This document shows, piece after piece, positions 9,206-17,904 of a stretch of DNA of 64,000 nucleotides. The position numbers and the translations under genes were made by a program. The notes under the pieces were generated by a model. It had not been told where the DNA came from. It saw only the letters and a program-made list of their open reading frames with translations, and searched no databases. Source of the DNA: Verrucomicrobiota bacterium (GTDB taxonomy: Bacteria; Verrucomicrobiota; Verrucomicrobiae; Opitutales; CG1-02-43-26); contig JABDAI010000002.1 of the NCBI GenBank assembly GCA_013289195.1, forward strand, positions 30,041 to 94,040, written 5' to 3'. Position 1 is the first letter of the stretch. Every line of letters begins with the position of its first letter.

Positions 9206-10497
9206 TCAGTACTTTGTTCCTCAACTATTGCTGCTTTTGGTGCTTGGGGTTCTTCTTTTTTTTCGACTTCTTGATCCTTAAGATCACTACCTTCATTCAG
9301 ATCATTATCTGTTTTTGGCACTATAGGTTCTTCAACAGGAGTTTTAGGCGGATTGAATTTAACATCCATTTTAAACGTAACTCGGCCTTGCCTAGAAGCA
9401 ATTTGGCTCACTTCGAATTTTTCAATAAGTTGTGTCTTATGTAAATCATCCGTGTACTTATTTAAATCATCCACTGAAGCAGAAGCTCCATCCAAAATAA
9501 CATTATTTTCATTTCCTAATGTGATTGAAGTAAAATACACATTCTTTGGGCGGCTATCATTCAGTAACTCCAACATTTGAAATGGAGTGTAATTCCGTTT
9601 ACTGATCTGTTCGATTTTTTGAGCTAAACTTTCCTGACCTTCAATCAATTTAACTTTTGATGCTTGCGCAGAAAACCGTGACTCTTTTGTATTCAGATAT
9701 ATTTTCCCAATTAAACCAAAAACTTCACCCACAACAAGTAACCCAAATACGACCAGCACAGATAAGCCTGCAATCCAAATAATGCGTGTAATTTTTTGTT
9801 CCTTATATTTTAATCTGGTAATTTCACGTGATCTAATATCTGCATCCCAAGTTGAACCTTCTTTTCCATTGAGTTCAAATGTGTGATTGGGTTTAGAGCT
9901 CTCCTCTGATCCACTGTGATAGCTATTTTCAAATCGCACGGAACGATTGGGCAAAATTTCTGCTTTTTCAAGTTTCCAAAAGCCAGGTTCAATGGCAAAA
10001 TTTTGAACATCCAATGTTTTAAGCAATTCTTCTCGTGATTGATCCAGGGACTCCTTAACTGGAATGGTTTCTATTTGCAATGGAAAAGGCTCATTGCCAT
10101 TCCAAAAAACTGCAGATAGAGAATTCCCTGAAGCAATAAAATTAATTGTAGGTTCACTATACTGATATTCCAAAGCTGCAAGGAAAGAAGGAAATATATA
10201 ACTTACTTCATCACTCAATATTTTATTTGCCTCTTCTGCACTTAGACGACCTACATACATGGCATAAAGAAATAAAGAATGATTAATTTTATTATAAACA
10301 TATCCCCAATACAATTGATCGAGTGGAAAAGGACTGACGCCTTCAAGCTTAATTTCGGCAAAGGAATCTAAGTCTTTTTCCGCAAGTTCGTCTATGGCGA
10401 GAACCTGTTCAACAAAAAAGTACTCCCCAGGTATAAATATTATGGAAGGAGCTTCTACTGACTCTTGATCTGCTGACTGTTTGAAAAATAAATTCAA
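9202..10497 (-). CDS. gspL: GspL/PilN-like type II secretion assembly protein
   Basis: This 431-residue protein has a cytoplasmic actin-like/GspL-type N-terminal half (about 1-235) and one membrane helix (about 240-262). A periplasmic part resembles the PilN domain (about 300-390), including TPFQMLELLNDSRPKNVYF. The last about 40 residues are charged and Pro-rich. In this role it binds GspE inside and GspM outside. It follows gspK after 32 bases and overlaps the gspM-like gene by 4 bases. The symbol is given by position and topology; the N-terminal half is divergent. Confidence 0.72.
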   Translation of the reverse strand: MNLFFKQSADQESVEAPSIIFIPGEYFFVEQVLAIDELAEKDLDSFAEIKLEGVSPFPLDQLYWGYVYNKINHSLFLYAMYVGRLSAEEANKILSDEVSYIFPSFLAALEYQYSEPTINFIASGNSLSAVFWNGNEPFPLQIETIPVKESLDQSREELLKTLDVQNFAIEPGFWKLEKAEILPNRSVRFENSYHSGSEESSKPNHTFELNGKEGSTWDADIRSREITRLKYKEQKITRIIWIAGLSVLVVFGLLVVGEVFGLIGKIYLNTKESRFSAQASKVKLIEGQESLAQKIEQISKRNYTPFQMLELLNDSRPKNVYFTSITLGNENNVILDGASASVDDLNKYTDDLHKTQLIEKFEVSQIASRQGRVTFKMDVKFNPPKTPVEEPIVPKTDNDLNEGSDLKDQEVEKKEEPQAPKAAIVEEQSTE

Positions 10498-10529
10498 AGT
10501 ATCATTAAATGTGAAATTGAATATTAAAA

Positions 10530-11813
10530 CTAATTAATGAAAGAATCATCTTCTGTCAAAGCAAGAAATGAAAAATTCTCTTTTGTTTGTGATTCCGATC
10601 TAGACGATCCATTTTGTGCGCCAGAAGTATTTCTTCCAGCAGAAGCATTTCGGGAGCCCTCGGTAGTAGCAGTTCCTGAAGAGGTATCTCTGCCATTCCT
10701 AGGATTTTCGCCATTTCGGGATTGTTCAGAAGTATTTCGATTTTCATTACCGCTTTTTGGTTTATTATCTTCTGCAATCACCCCTAAATGATATTTTATA
10801 GGACCTCGCGAAACTTCAATTTCAATATCAAAAATACTTGCTTTAAATCCAAAACGTTCCTGACGCTCTTGGTCTTGGTTGCCTGTTTCATTACCTTCTC
10901 TTTGATTGCCTGCTTCTTCGGTCTCATTCCCCTGAGCCCTATTTCCTCCAATCCCCAAGTCCTTCATGGAGGTTAAATATTTCTTCCCTGCAAGATTAGG
11001 CTTTAAGGTGCCAATAAGAAGTTTCTTAACTAACTCTGGAGCCGTATTGATATTTACTTTACCCGTATTTAATACGGATACATTTTGTTTCAAAAGTTTA
11101 AATTGTTCATTAGGATTGCCTTTTGCATCAAAAAAAGTTCTTTCAAATCTTGGAATTTCTTTGAGCTGTTCTAGGTTAAATAGAGTTCTCGTCTTTTTCT
11201 CATTACCTGCTTTTTGAGAATTATTATTTCGTCCCGAAGCATTAGCATTCGAAGATGGGGAAGTTGAGGCAGAAGATTCACTTGAAGCTCCAGAAGGATT
11301 TCGAGCTTCTGATCTCGTTTGAGAAGACTCTGAACCGGAGCTCGAATTTCGCGCAGAAGTAGAAGATGCTGCTTTATTGAGTTTATCTAAATATTTCTTT
11401 AATTCACCTTTAAGGTTCAAAACAATCTCGTAAGAAAATCCCATTTCTACTAACAAATTTCCGAAATTCGTTAGATCTGATTCATATATAGAAAGTTTTC
11501 CTGTTTCATCATGAATAGAAACCTTCACAGTATATCCTTCAGGAACTGGAAATTTGATGTACTTCAGGGGATCCCCCCAACCTTGAACGGGAGCAAACAA
11601 ACCTTTATCCAATAGTTTAAGTTCTTCTAAAACGCCCAGTGAAGTTTCAAGAGCCGAATAAGCAACAATCTCCAAGTCTTGCCTTCCACCCATTTGGCTC
11701 CGAAAACGGATAGCTGAAGCAGTTTCTAGTAAAAATTCTGTGACGACTATGCTGAGCAAGGTAATCATCCCCAACATATAAATCAAGATTCCACCCTTAT
11801 TTTTTGGCTTCAT
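10530..11813 (-). CDS. gspK: GspK-like minor pseudopilin with low-complexity inserts
   Basis: This 427-residue protein has a type II N-terminus: a basic leader, then a hydrophobic helix (MKPKNKGGILIYMLGMITLL). Helical and beta regions follow, including the GspK-like part KVNINTAPELVKKLL, which is the helix-hairpin-helix core of GspK. GspK caps the pseudopilus tip and starts its assembly. Two stretches are unusual: about 148-208 and 365-415 are nearly all Ser, Asn, Arg, Gly, Thr and Ala. They are far longer than linkers in typical GspK (about 325 residues). The gene overlaps gspJ by 4 bases. Confidence 0.75.
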   Translation of the reverse strand: MKPKNKGGILIYMLGMITLLSIVVTEFLLETASAIRFRSQMGGRQDLEIVAYSALETSLGVLEELKLLDKGLFAPVQGWGDPLKYIKFPVPEGYTVKVSIHDETGKLSIYESDLTNFGNLLVEMGFSYEIVLNLKGELKKYLDKLNKAASSTSARNSSSGSESSQTRSEARNPSGASSESSASTSPSSNANASGRNNNSQKAGNEKKTRTLFNLEQLKEIPRFERTFFDAKGNPNEQFKLLKQNVSVLNTGKVNINTAPELVKKLLIGTLKPNLAGKKYLTSMKDLGIGGNRAQGNETEEAGNQREGNETGNQDQERQERFGFKASIFDIEIEVSRGPIKYHLGVIAEDNKPKSGNENRNTSEQSRNGENPRNGRDTSSGTATTEGSRNASAGRNTSGAQNGSSRSESQTKENFSFLALTEDDSFIN

Positions 11814-12496
11814 TCCAGTACCTCCTTGCCCTTATAGCCAGGAAAAAGAGGGATAAAAGTCGACAGTTCTTCTTCACCTTCTTTTTCAAATTGTATCTCT
11901 AGAAAATCTGGCAAAGCCAATTTTCCTTCAGCTTTTGATTCTTTTGATACCGTCGCTTTTTTCGATTCCCTAGGTTTATCGAGAACTTCCCAAGCATTTT
12001 TTTCTGGATCGTAATAATGCAACTTGAAACGCTTTGCCCAAGGAGAAATTTCCGTTTCAAAGACCTCTTGTTCCTTTCCCATTTCGGGTTTTTCAAAAGA
12101 ATGCCAAATAATAGAAAGTCCTTTGTCTTTATCGATCCTTAGATAACAGACAATAGGAAAAGGACTATTTATAGGAAAAAGAGGATTCGGTATCCTAACA
12201 TAAAAGCTTAGCAAAGTTTCATTAACTCCTAAAGTAATCCGCGGAGGCTTTGCCCATCCTAATGATGGTAACTTTTCATTAATTTTGAAATAGGATTCCT
12301 TAAAATGCTTTTTTAAAAATGTATTTACTCCATGAACATGTCCTTGAAAACTATCCAGTTTTTCAGACTTTACCCAGAGTTGAGTAATTGAAATAAGCAA
12401 CGAAGAAGAAGCGATTAAAATGAGTCCTCCGAGTGCAATCGCAATGACCACTTCAATAAGAGTAAATCCACTTCTTTTAGATTTAATCTTCTTCAT
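11810..12496 (-). CDS. gspJ: Type II secretion minor pseudopilin GspJ-like
   Basis: A 228-residue pseudopilin. After a basic leader the cleavage/methylation motif reads SG|FTLIEVVIA with Gly at -1 and Glu at +5, followed by a hydrophobic helix to about residue 32. The rest is a beta-rich globular head with a WLPL-like PLFPGYKGKEVLE end. GspJ forms the tip complex with GspI and GspK. It overlaps both neighbours (gspI and gspK) by 4 bases, which suggests coupled translation. The J assignment rests on order and size. Confidence 0.75.
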   Translation of the reverse strand: MKKIKSKRSGFTLIEVVIAIALGGLILIASSSLLISITQLWVKSEKLDSFQGHVHGVNTFLKKHFKESYFKINEKLPSLGWAKPPRITLGVNETLLSFYVRIPNPLFPINSPFPIVCYLRIDKDKGLSIIWHSFEKPEMGKEQEVFETEISPWAKRFKLHYYDPEKNAWEVLDKPRESKKATVSKESKAEGKLALPDFLEIQFEKEGEEELSTFIPLFPGYKGKEVLE

Positions 12497-12945
12497 ATAG
12501 CAGACTCCCTCTCTTTTGATTCCCTTTCCTTTATCCGCGTCCTTAAAAATTCATCTCGTTCCCCAAGCTCTGCCCACTCTGGCCTATAAAGATAAAACTC
12601 CTCTTGAAAGTTTTGTGGCTTTTTTAAAAACTTTTCATCATCAAACGTTACATTAACAGTCACTTTATAAAGTTCTAAAACTGTTGTCTTCTCAATCTTG
12701 GCATTCCACTTTACTGTTCCACTTTCAATTGTTTTAATATCTCCACCTTTTTCAATATCTTTGCGTTCCTTATTTGCTAGAACTTGAGAATAAACAAACG
12801 TCAATGAATCTTCCATACTATCATGATATTTAAAATTCTCCAAACTAAACATTCCACTGATAAAACTTTGGGTCAAAGCGACGCTCGCCAGCGCAAAAAT
12901 GGCCAATGCAACAGTTACTTCAATAAGTGTAAAACCCGATTTCAT
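12493..12945 (-). CDS. gspI: Type II secretion minor pseudopilin GspI-like
   Basis: A 150-residue pseudopilin with a four-residue leader and a textbook motif (MKSG|FTLIEVTVALAIFAL), Gly at -1 and Glu at +5. GspI nucleates the minor pseudopilin tip. The head domain is short. The C-terminal part is very charged (many Glu and Arg). It lies 19 bases after gspH and overlaps gspJ by 4 bases. The I assignment is by order in the operon and size. Confidence 0.75.
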   Translation of the reverse strand: MKSGFTLIEVTVALAIFALASVALTQSFISGMFSLENFKYHDSMEDSLTFVYSQVLANKERKDIEKGGDIKTIESGTVKWNAKIEKTTVLELYKVTVNVTFDDEKFLKKPQNFQEEFYLYRPEWAELGERDEFLRTRIKERESKERESAI

Positions 12946-12964
12946 TTAAAAAATATTCATTAAT

Positions 12965-13495
12965 CTAAACCGAAGTAATTCCACACGATAAAATATCTGG
13001 CTTAAATTTAAGAGAAAAATTTCCCTCACTGAGCGTTATAATTACAGGAGTACTCGATCCATCAGGAAAAAAAGCTATCTTTTCTAACTTCTCGTGAGCG
13101 CTCGCAGGTTGCGTCTTAAACTGTCCTCCTCCATAAGTATTTGGAGGAACTGATTCAAAAATTATGTCAATACCGGCTTCTAAAGAAAATTGCACTATTG
13201 GCTTGCTTGGCTGTTCTTTAAAAATGATAAAAGCGCTTTGATTTTTATCAAAGGTTAAATAAACTGGTGCATGCTGCTGAATCGTCTGATATCGAGCTTC
13301 ACAGAGTGCATTATATAAAATCTTTTCGGGCCGCTTCTTTCCTATAGATCTTAACAATACATCAAAGTTAACAGCAAAAAGTCCTGCGACCAACCCAATA
13401 AGGGCAATGACCATCAGGACTTCTAAAATAGTAAAAGCCTTTTTCGAATTATTTATGCCTTCATTCCTCACCCCAATTCCCAATTTCATTTTCAT
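12965..13495 (-). CDS. gspH: Type II secretion minor pseudopilin GspH-like
   Basis: A 176-residue pseudopilin (from the first ATG) with the motif KKA|FTILEVLMVIALIGLVAG. Residue -1 is Ala instead of the usual Gly; Glu +5 is present. The head has the GspH/FimT-like beta plan. The ATG at 13493-13495 lies 35 bases inside gspG. A GTG at 13469-13471, next to the gspG stop, is an alternative start that would give a leader of more usual length. Either way translation is probably coupled to gspG. Confidence 0.72.
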   Translation of the reverse strand: MKMKLGIGVRNEGINNSKKAFTILEVLMVIALIGLVAGLFAVNFDVLLRSIGKKRPEKILYNALCEARYQTIQQHAPVYLTFDKNQSAFIIFKEQPSKPIVQFSLEAGIDIIFESVPPNTYGGGQFKTQPASAHEKLEKIAFFPDGSSTPVIITLSEGNFSLKFKPDILSCGITSV

Positions 13496-13898
13496 TGGCT
13501 ACTCCTGTTGGCCCAAATGACCATACATCATAACTATCAGGATTTTTAGTTCCAGGAAAACGATACTGATACGGGTTATTCCAAGGATCTTCGGGTAATT
13601 TCTTTAAGTAAGGTCCCTTCCAACGCTTTTCTTTCCCAGCCGGTGCAGACCGTAAAGCCTTCAATCCTTCATCGGTGGATGGGTAAGTCCCAATATCCAA
13701 TCTATAAGCCATCAGAGGGGTCTCTAAATTTTCGATGAATGCTTTTGCAACCTTCTCTTTACTGCCTCCTAATATTTTATTTAAATTGGTTACAAGAAGT
13801 CCTATAATACCAGCAATCAATGCCAAGACCACCAGAATCTCGATTAAAGAGAAAGCTGCCTGACGTCCTTTTTTTAAAACTAAACTTTGAGTATTCAT
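13461..13898 (-). CDS. gspG: Type II secretion major pseudopilin GspG
   Basis: This is the main subunit of the pseudopilus. The 145 residues include a basic leader and the motif QAA|FSLIEILVVLALIAGIIG with Glu +5. The conserved GspG core follows: GTYPSTDEGLKAL, WKGPYLKKLPEDPWNNPYQY and DVWSFGPTG, which form the calcium-binding end of the head. Residue -1 is Ala, not Gly. As the first pseudopilin gene it lies 2 bases after the LolA-like gene. Family call is firm. Confidence 0.95.
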   Translation of the reverse strand: MNTQSLVLKKGRQAAFSLIEILVVLALIAGIIGLLVTNLNKILGGSKEKVAKAFIENLETPLMAYRLDIGTYPSTDEGLKALRSAPAGKEKRWKGPYLKKLPEDPWNNPYQYRFPGTKNPDSYDVWSFGPTGVANENEIGNWGEE

Positions 13899-13900
13899 AT

Positions 13901-14764
13901 TTAATGTAAAAATGAGAAATATTCACAACTAATTTGAGGGTTTGGTAGAGCTAAATTTTCAGGAAGAAAATAACTAGGATCTATAGAAAGTCCCAATGCA
14001 GCAGAGTCTACTTCAAAACGAGTTTTGTCTCCAGTGACATTATCTATAACATCAAATTGTTTAATGATATATTCGCCATTCACTTTTTTGAAGGAATTTA
14101 GTCGAATCGATTTCACGGATTCATTTGATTTATTAAGCATATCCGCTTGCAATAATACATTGTATTCCATATCCATCGCAAGATGCATTCCCCCTAAATT
14201 TGGAATAGCTTGTACTAAATTAGCAGGAGGCAACATAATAAATACTTGGGCGACTCGGCCCTTCACTTTCTGTGGTCCCTGATAGGTAAATTCTGGCCAA
14301 AATAAAAAACTTAAAGAAAATTCAAAGGGCGTATAGGCAATATTATTAAAAAGAGGACTAAACCAAGCTTGCTCTGGCAAAGGATAGATTTTGTTCTCCT
14401 CTCCCAAACGCCAGATTTTCGGAGCCGGCCCATTTTGTATGAGTAACCGCAGAGATGAAGATCCTGGACTTTGTCCGGGAGTTAATTCTACTCGAGTTAC
14501 CGGTCCTTGATTATTCCATGTACTCCATAGAGTTCCAGTATATCTCTCTTCATGTCCTCGACATGACTTATTGATTAAAGTAAAATTGAAGCAGATATCG
14601 CCAGAATAACGAAAATTCCTAAATTCATTGATTCGCCGTCTTCCTTCTTCCTGATCTATGGTGGGTAAAACACGTTTTTGTCCATAAGAATTTAGCTCTC
14701 CGAATACTGGAAAAGCCATTACCCCTATTGAAAATATCAATAATATGTATTTGAGGTATCTCAT
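13901..14764 (-). CDS. LolA-like/outer-membrane lipoprotein-sorting domain protein
   Basis: A 287-residue exported protein with a signal peptide (about 1-22). The body is beta-rich and includes GTLWSTWNNQGPVTRVEL, WFSPLFNNIAYTPFEF and RFEVDSAALGLSIDPSYF. This is the plan of the LolA/LolB-like half-barrel (uncharacterised outer-membrane lipoprotein-sorting family), a carrier of lipoproteins or lipids through the periplasm. It lies between secG and gspG (14 and 2 bases) in the same operon. It may help place secretion lipoproteins, but no substrate is visible. Two Cys (in GDICFNFTLINKSC) could form a disulfide. Confidence 0.6.
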   Translation of the reverse strand: MRYLKYILLIFSIGVMAFPVFGELNSYGQKRVLPTIDQEEGRRRINEFRNFRYSGDICFNFTLINKSCRGHEERYTGTLWSTWNNQGPVTRVELTPGQSPGSSSLRLLIQNGPAPKIWRLGEENKIYPLPEQAWFSPLFNNIAYTPFEFSLSFLFWPEFTYQGPQKVKGRVAQVFIMLPPANLVQAIPNLGGMHLAMDMEYNVLLQADMLNKSNESVKSIRLNSFKKVNGEYIIKQFDVIDNVTGDKTRFEVDSAALGLSIDPSYFLPENLALPNPQISCEYFSFLH

Positions 14765-14778
14765 AAAAATAATTTTCC

Positions 14779-15168
14779 TTATTCCTTAACTCCAGTGCTT
14801 TCTGCAGGAGTTTCAATTAAAGCCCTTGATGCCTGTTCCTCAGGCTCCAAAGGAGTAGCTTCTGTCATGGTAATTTCTGGAAGTCCAGTTCCAGCTTCAC
14901 CTACATTCATATCCATACGGCTCATGTAAAATAAATACAATCCAAATGCGATAATAAAAAATGCAGCGATGCAATAAATGGTCCATCGAGTAAGGACATT
15001 CATGGACTCCCCCCCAAAGGCACTTTCGGCAATTCCACCTCCAAGAGAAGATCCCATTCCTGCATTCGCGCTAGGACGTTGCATAAGAATAATTAACATC
15101 ACAAATATCGATATCAAAACTAATATCACTGAAAACAATCCGATAATAAAACCTGCCATAAAAATCAA
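14779..15168 (-). CDS. secG: Preprotein translocase subunit SecG
   Basis: This is the small SecYEG subunit that assists protein export. Two membrane helices lie at about 5-28 and 62-82, joined by the SecG loop MQRPSANAGMGSSLGGG. In the family this loop reads LLQ.gkG.glg..fGg. A Glu/Ala-rich tail of about 40 residues is longer than in E. coli. Start could be the first or fourth codon (both ATG). It begins the run secG-LolA-like-gsp, just downstream of the long palindrome after parB. Confidence 0.88.
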   Translation of the reverse strand: MIFMAGFIIGLFSVILVLISIFVMLIILMQRPSANAGMGSSLGGGIAESAFGGESMNVLTRWTIYCIAAFFIIAFGLYLFYMSRMDMNVGEAGTGLPEITMTEATPLEPEEQASRALIETPAESTGVKE

Positions 15169-15265
15169 TTTAAATTAAAATATTCAATACTCCAAGGTAA
15201 TACAAAAGAATCTAATAAAAATAGAAACTTTTCAAGATTTAAAAGATCCAAATACAATCTTTTTT

Positions 15266-15435
15266 ACCTCAGTTTCGGATCAGAAAAAGATGAGAAATAA
15301 AAGAAATAAACTCATTTGAGAAACAAATTTTGGAGAATTTTCGAAATAGCACCCGCGGTGCGTCAAGAAAAATTCTCCAAAATTTGGGCTCAAAAAGGGT
15401 TTATTTCTCGCTTTTCTCTGATCCGAAACTGAGGT
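15266..15435. repeat. Long imperfect palindrome between parB and secG
   Basis: The two arms (15266 inward and 15435 inward) read ACCTCAGTTTCGGATCAGA and match almost exactly for the outer 19 bases. They match again further in (AATTTTGGAGAATTTT), with small gaps. The apex is a small hairpin GCACC-CGC-GGTGC at 15349-15361. The outer end lies 2 bases from the parB stop codon. It may act as a terminator or be a MITE/REP-like repeat. A second palindrome with the same apex plan is at 54848-55013. Confidence 0.85.
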
Positions 15436-15437
15436 TT

Positions 15438-16400
15438 TTATGCAGCAGTTTGTGTTTTTGACTTCATAAAGCCTATTTTCTCTAAAACTCTGTGCAAATC
15501 CTCATTTCCCTGATAATTTATCACCAGTTTACCTTTTTTTGTACCATGTTGCAACACGACTTTTGCATTAAAATGGGCACTTAACTGTTTTTGTAAGTCC
15601 TTAATAACAGCCGTTTGCACATTTGTAATGGGCGTAGATAGGGAATGAACGCCATTTTTGCGTTTCAACTGCTGAACTATTTGTTCGGCTTGGCGGACAT
15701 TGAGGCCTTCTTCGATAATTCGTCGTGCCAAGAGCATTCGTTGGGGGGAATTTTCTAAACTTAAAAGAACTTTTGCATGACCCATTGAAATCATTCCTTT
15801 GCTTAAGTAGCCTTGAATTTCCTGTTCAAGCTGAATTAAACGCAGTGAATTAGCAACTGTGGCGCGTGCCTTACCGACTCTTTGGGCTACTTCTTCTTGT
15901 GTGAGATCAAAATCCCGCATTAAGCTAGCATACCCCATCGATTCATCAATGGGGTTTAAATTTTCACGCTGAAGGTTTTCTATTAACGCAATAACAGCTG
16001 AGGAGGCGTCGTTTGCTTTAACGATTCTAACTGGTATTTTTTCAAAATTCAGCATCTGGCAGGCTCGTAAGCGACGTTCACCGGCTATGAGTTGGTAACG
16101 TATACCTTGCTTGCGGACTACAATTGGCTGTAATAGTCCTTCCGCTGCAATACTTGCAGAAAGTTCTTTAAGATCTTCCTCACGAAACTCCATGCGAGGT
16201 TGATAAGGACTCCTGTCAATTAATTTGAGAGGTATTTCTATATAGGGAGAGGAAGCAACCTCCTCTGTAGGAGGTGCTACGTCAATTTTTAACGGCTTTT
16301 TTTGCACATTGGCTTTTTTTGCAGAATCGAAGGATTTTATAGATCCTTTTGCAATAAGAGAGCCTAATCCTCTTCCTAAACTTGAATTTTTTTTGGGCAT
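15438..16400 (-). CDS. parB: Chromosome-partitioning protein ParB
   Basis: ParB binds centromere-like parS sites, spreads as a CTP-dependent clamp and works with ParA to segregate the origin. The 320 residues show the N-terminal ParB/Srx domain with GERRLRACQML (the CTP-binding box). The helix-turn-helix follows (LTQEEVAQRVGKARATVANSLRLIQL), then the C-terminal dimer domain. No parA lies in this window; upstream is the LysM gene, 8 bases away. I saw no perfect TGTTTCACGTGAAACA-type parS near it. The gene ends beside the long palindrome. Confidence 0.95.
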   Translation of the reverse strand: MPKKNSSLGRGLGSLIAKGSIKSFDSAKKANVQKKPLKIDVAPPTEEVASSPYIEIPLKLIDRSPYQPRMEFREEDLKELSASIAAEGLLQPIVVRKQGIRYQLIAGERRLRACQMLNFEKIPVRIVKANDASSAVIALIENLQRENLNPIDESMGYASLMRDFDLTQEEVAQRVGKARATVANSLRLIQLEQEIQGYLSKGMISMGHAKVLLSLENSPQRMLLARRIIEEGLNVRQAEQIVQQLKRKNGVHSLSTPITNVQTAVIKDLQKQLSAHFNAKVVLQHGTKKGKLVINYQGNEDLHRVLEKIGFMKSKTQTAA

Positions 16401-16408
16401 AATCTTTT

Positions 16409-17008
16409 TTACTCTGGTTTTTTAATAGGGATGAAAATAACTTGTCCAGCCTTCAGGTCACGGGGATCAGCAATGCGATTTGCATTTTGAATATCACGTG
16501 TTGTAGAACCTTGTTTTAATGCGATGACTGACAGAGTATCCCCCGACTTTACAGTATAAGCAGTTCCTTCCTTTGCATAATCGTCAGAAAACTTAATGGT
16601 ATCCTTAGGCGCTTCATTAGAATGAGTATTAGAAGTAGAAGCGATGGATTTAGTCAATTGATCAATAGCTTTTTGCGTTTCTTTAGATAATTGGTCAATT
16701 TCGTGTGAAACTTCTGTTAACATTGATTTTTTATAAGTTTCCAGAGCGGTATTAAAAGCAGTAATTTGAGCTGCTTGTTTTTTTATTTGCGCTTCATTTA
16801 AAGATAAACGCTCAATTTGTCCTTTAAGATTTTTATTTTCGTACATTAAGGTTTCAACTTCTAATCGCATTTGCGCAAGCTCTTTGGAAAGAGCAATTAA
16901 ATCTTGAGATATATTCGCTACTTTCAGCGATAACGCATCCGCAGCGAATAGAGGAAAATTAATAAAAGGAATAACAACTATTAAGGAAATTTTAAAAAAT
17001 AGCTTCAT
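16409..17008 (-). CDS. Exported coiled-coil protein with C-terminal LysM domain
   Basis: A 199-residue protein with a signal peptide (about 1-22) and a long coiled coil (about 28-125, heptad-like, with RLEVETLMYENKNLKGQIERL). A single LysM peptidoglycan-binding module closes it (about 150-196, YTVKSGDTLSVIALKQGST...LKAGQVIFIPI). It would sit in the periplasm and bind the cell wall. It is the first gene of the minus-strand run into parB, with 8 bases between them. The link to cell division or segregation is only by position. Confidence 0.8.
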   Translation of the reverse strand: MKLFFKISLIVVIPFINFPLFAADALSLKVANISQDLIALSKELAQMRLEVETLMYENKNLKGQIERLSLNEAQIKKQAAQITAFNTALETYKKSMLTEVSHEIDQLSKETQKAIDQLTKSIASTSNTHSNEAPKDTIKFSDDYAKEGTAYTVKSGDTLSVIALKQGSTTRDIQNANRIADPRDLKAGQVIFIPIKKPE

Positions 17009-17286
17009 GTGTCATGTAATAGCTAAAAGTAAATTTTCAGGAAATAATAATCAACGCAAAAGTTATAGTTTAACTCCATTGGAAGTAGAATTATCGTTTT
17101 TTAGGAAAAAGGAATTCGAAAACTCGATAGAAAAATAATTTTTTATGCACAAATATTCATATTATTTTTAAATAATCAAAAATACCATAAAAATACTTAT
17201 GATAATTTGATTAAATTATAAATTAATGTTAAATATAAATAAGTAATTACATTGAAAACTAAATTAAATGAACCCCATTAACTCAT

Positions 17287-17790
17287 ATGAATCTAAATCT
17301 TTCTGATGTAATCAGGGCTGCTGAGGCCAGCCGAAAACCAGAAGCCACTTCAGAACCTGAGAGTAAACCAACTTTACAGGGAACTTTCCACGATCGTACC
17401 ATAACGCAGTTGCCTCGTGATAATGAATTCATTTCAATAATGGATAAATACTGGACGGAGGAAGGAAGCCATATGGAATATCCACCCTCTAAATCTGCAT
17501 TGCCTCCTATGCAAAACGAATCCATGAAGACATTCTTCCGGCCCCCTGAAGAAGGCCCTAAGGAATCAGTACCTTCTAAAGCTAGCAACAACTTAAAAAT
17601 AATTTCAGAATCTCTGGAAAAAGTAGAACATGCTTTAGCTCAAAAAGATCTAAATAGAATGCATAGACTGGAAACTATAATCGAGACTTTAGAAAAAGCC
17701 TCTGCTTCTCGACCAGAACAAGATTATTCAAAGGAAATAAAAGACCTTCGTACAGAGCTTGATAAATTACAAAGAAAAACGCAAAGGTAA
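17287..17790 (+). CDS. Unknown protein with C-terminal coiled coil
   Basis: I do not recognise this 167-residue protein. The N-terminal 110 residues are Pro/Ser/Glu-rich and probably disordered. The last about 55 residues (LEKVEHALAQKDLNRMHRLE..., then KDLRTELDKLQRKTQR) predict as a coiled coil. No signal peptide or membrane segment is seen. It starts after a 278-base AT-rich space shared with the divergent lysM gene, in which I see no other gene. Codon use looks like its neighbours, so it is probably real. Confidence 0.6.
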   Translation: MNLNLSDVIRAAEASRKPEATSEPESKPTLQGTFHDRTITQLPRDNEFISIMDKYWTEEGSHMEYPPSKSALPPMQNESMKTFFRPPEEGPKESVPSKASNNLKIISESLEKVEHALAQKDLNRMHRLETIIETLEKASASRPEQDYSKEIKDLRTELDKLQRKTQR

Positions 17791-17904
17791 GTGATGGAAA
17801 TAATAGTAAAAAGGAAAAGTTTCTATTTTTTACATATCATTGACTTCCTAGAACCTAGACTGTATAAAAGTAATTAAACAACCATTAATTTTACAACTTC
17901 TCTT

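Noticed and set aside
9214..9444. Phe-rich plus-strand frame
   Set aside because: It is antisense to the charged tail of the gspL-like gene; no start signal or family match.
15438..17008. parS site near parB
   Set aside because: No sequence close to the 16-base consensus was seen by eye in or around the gene.
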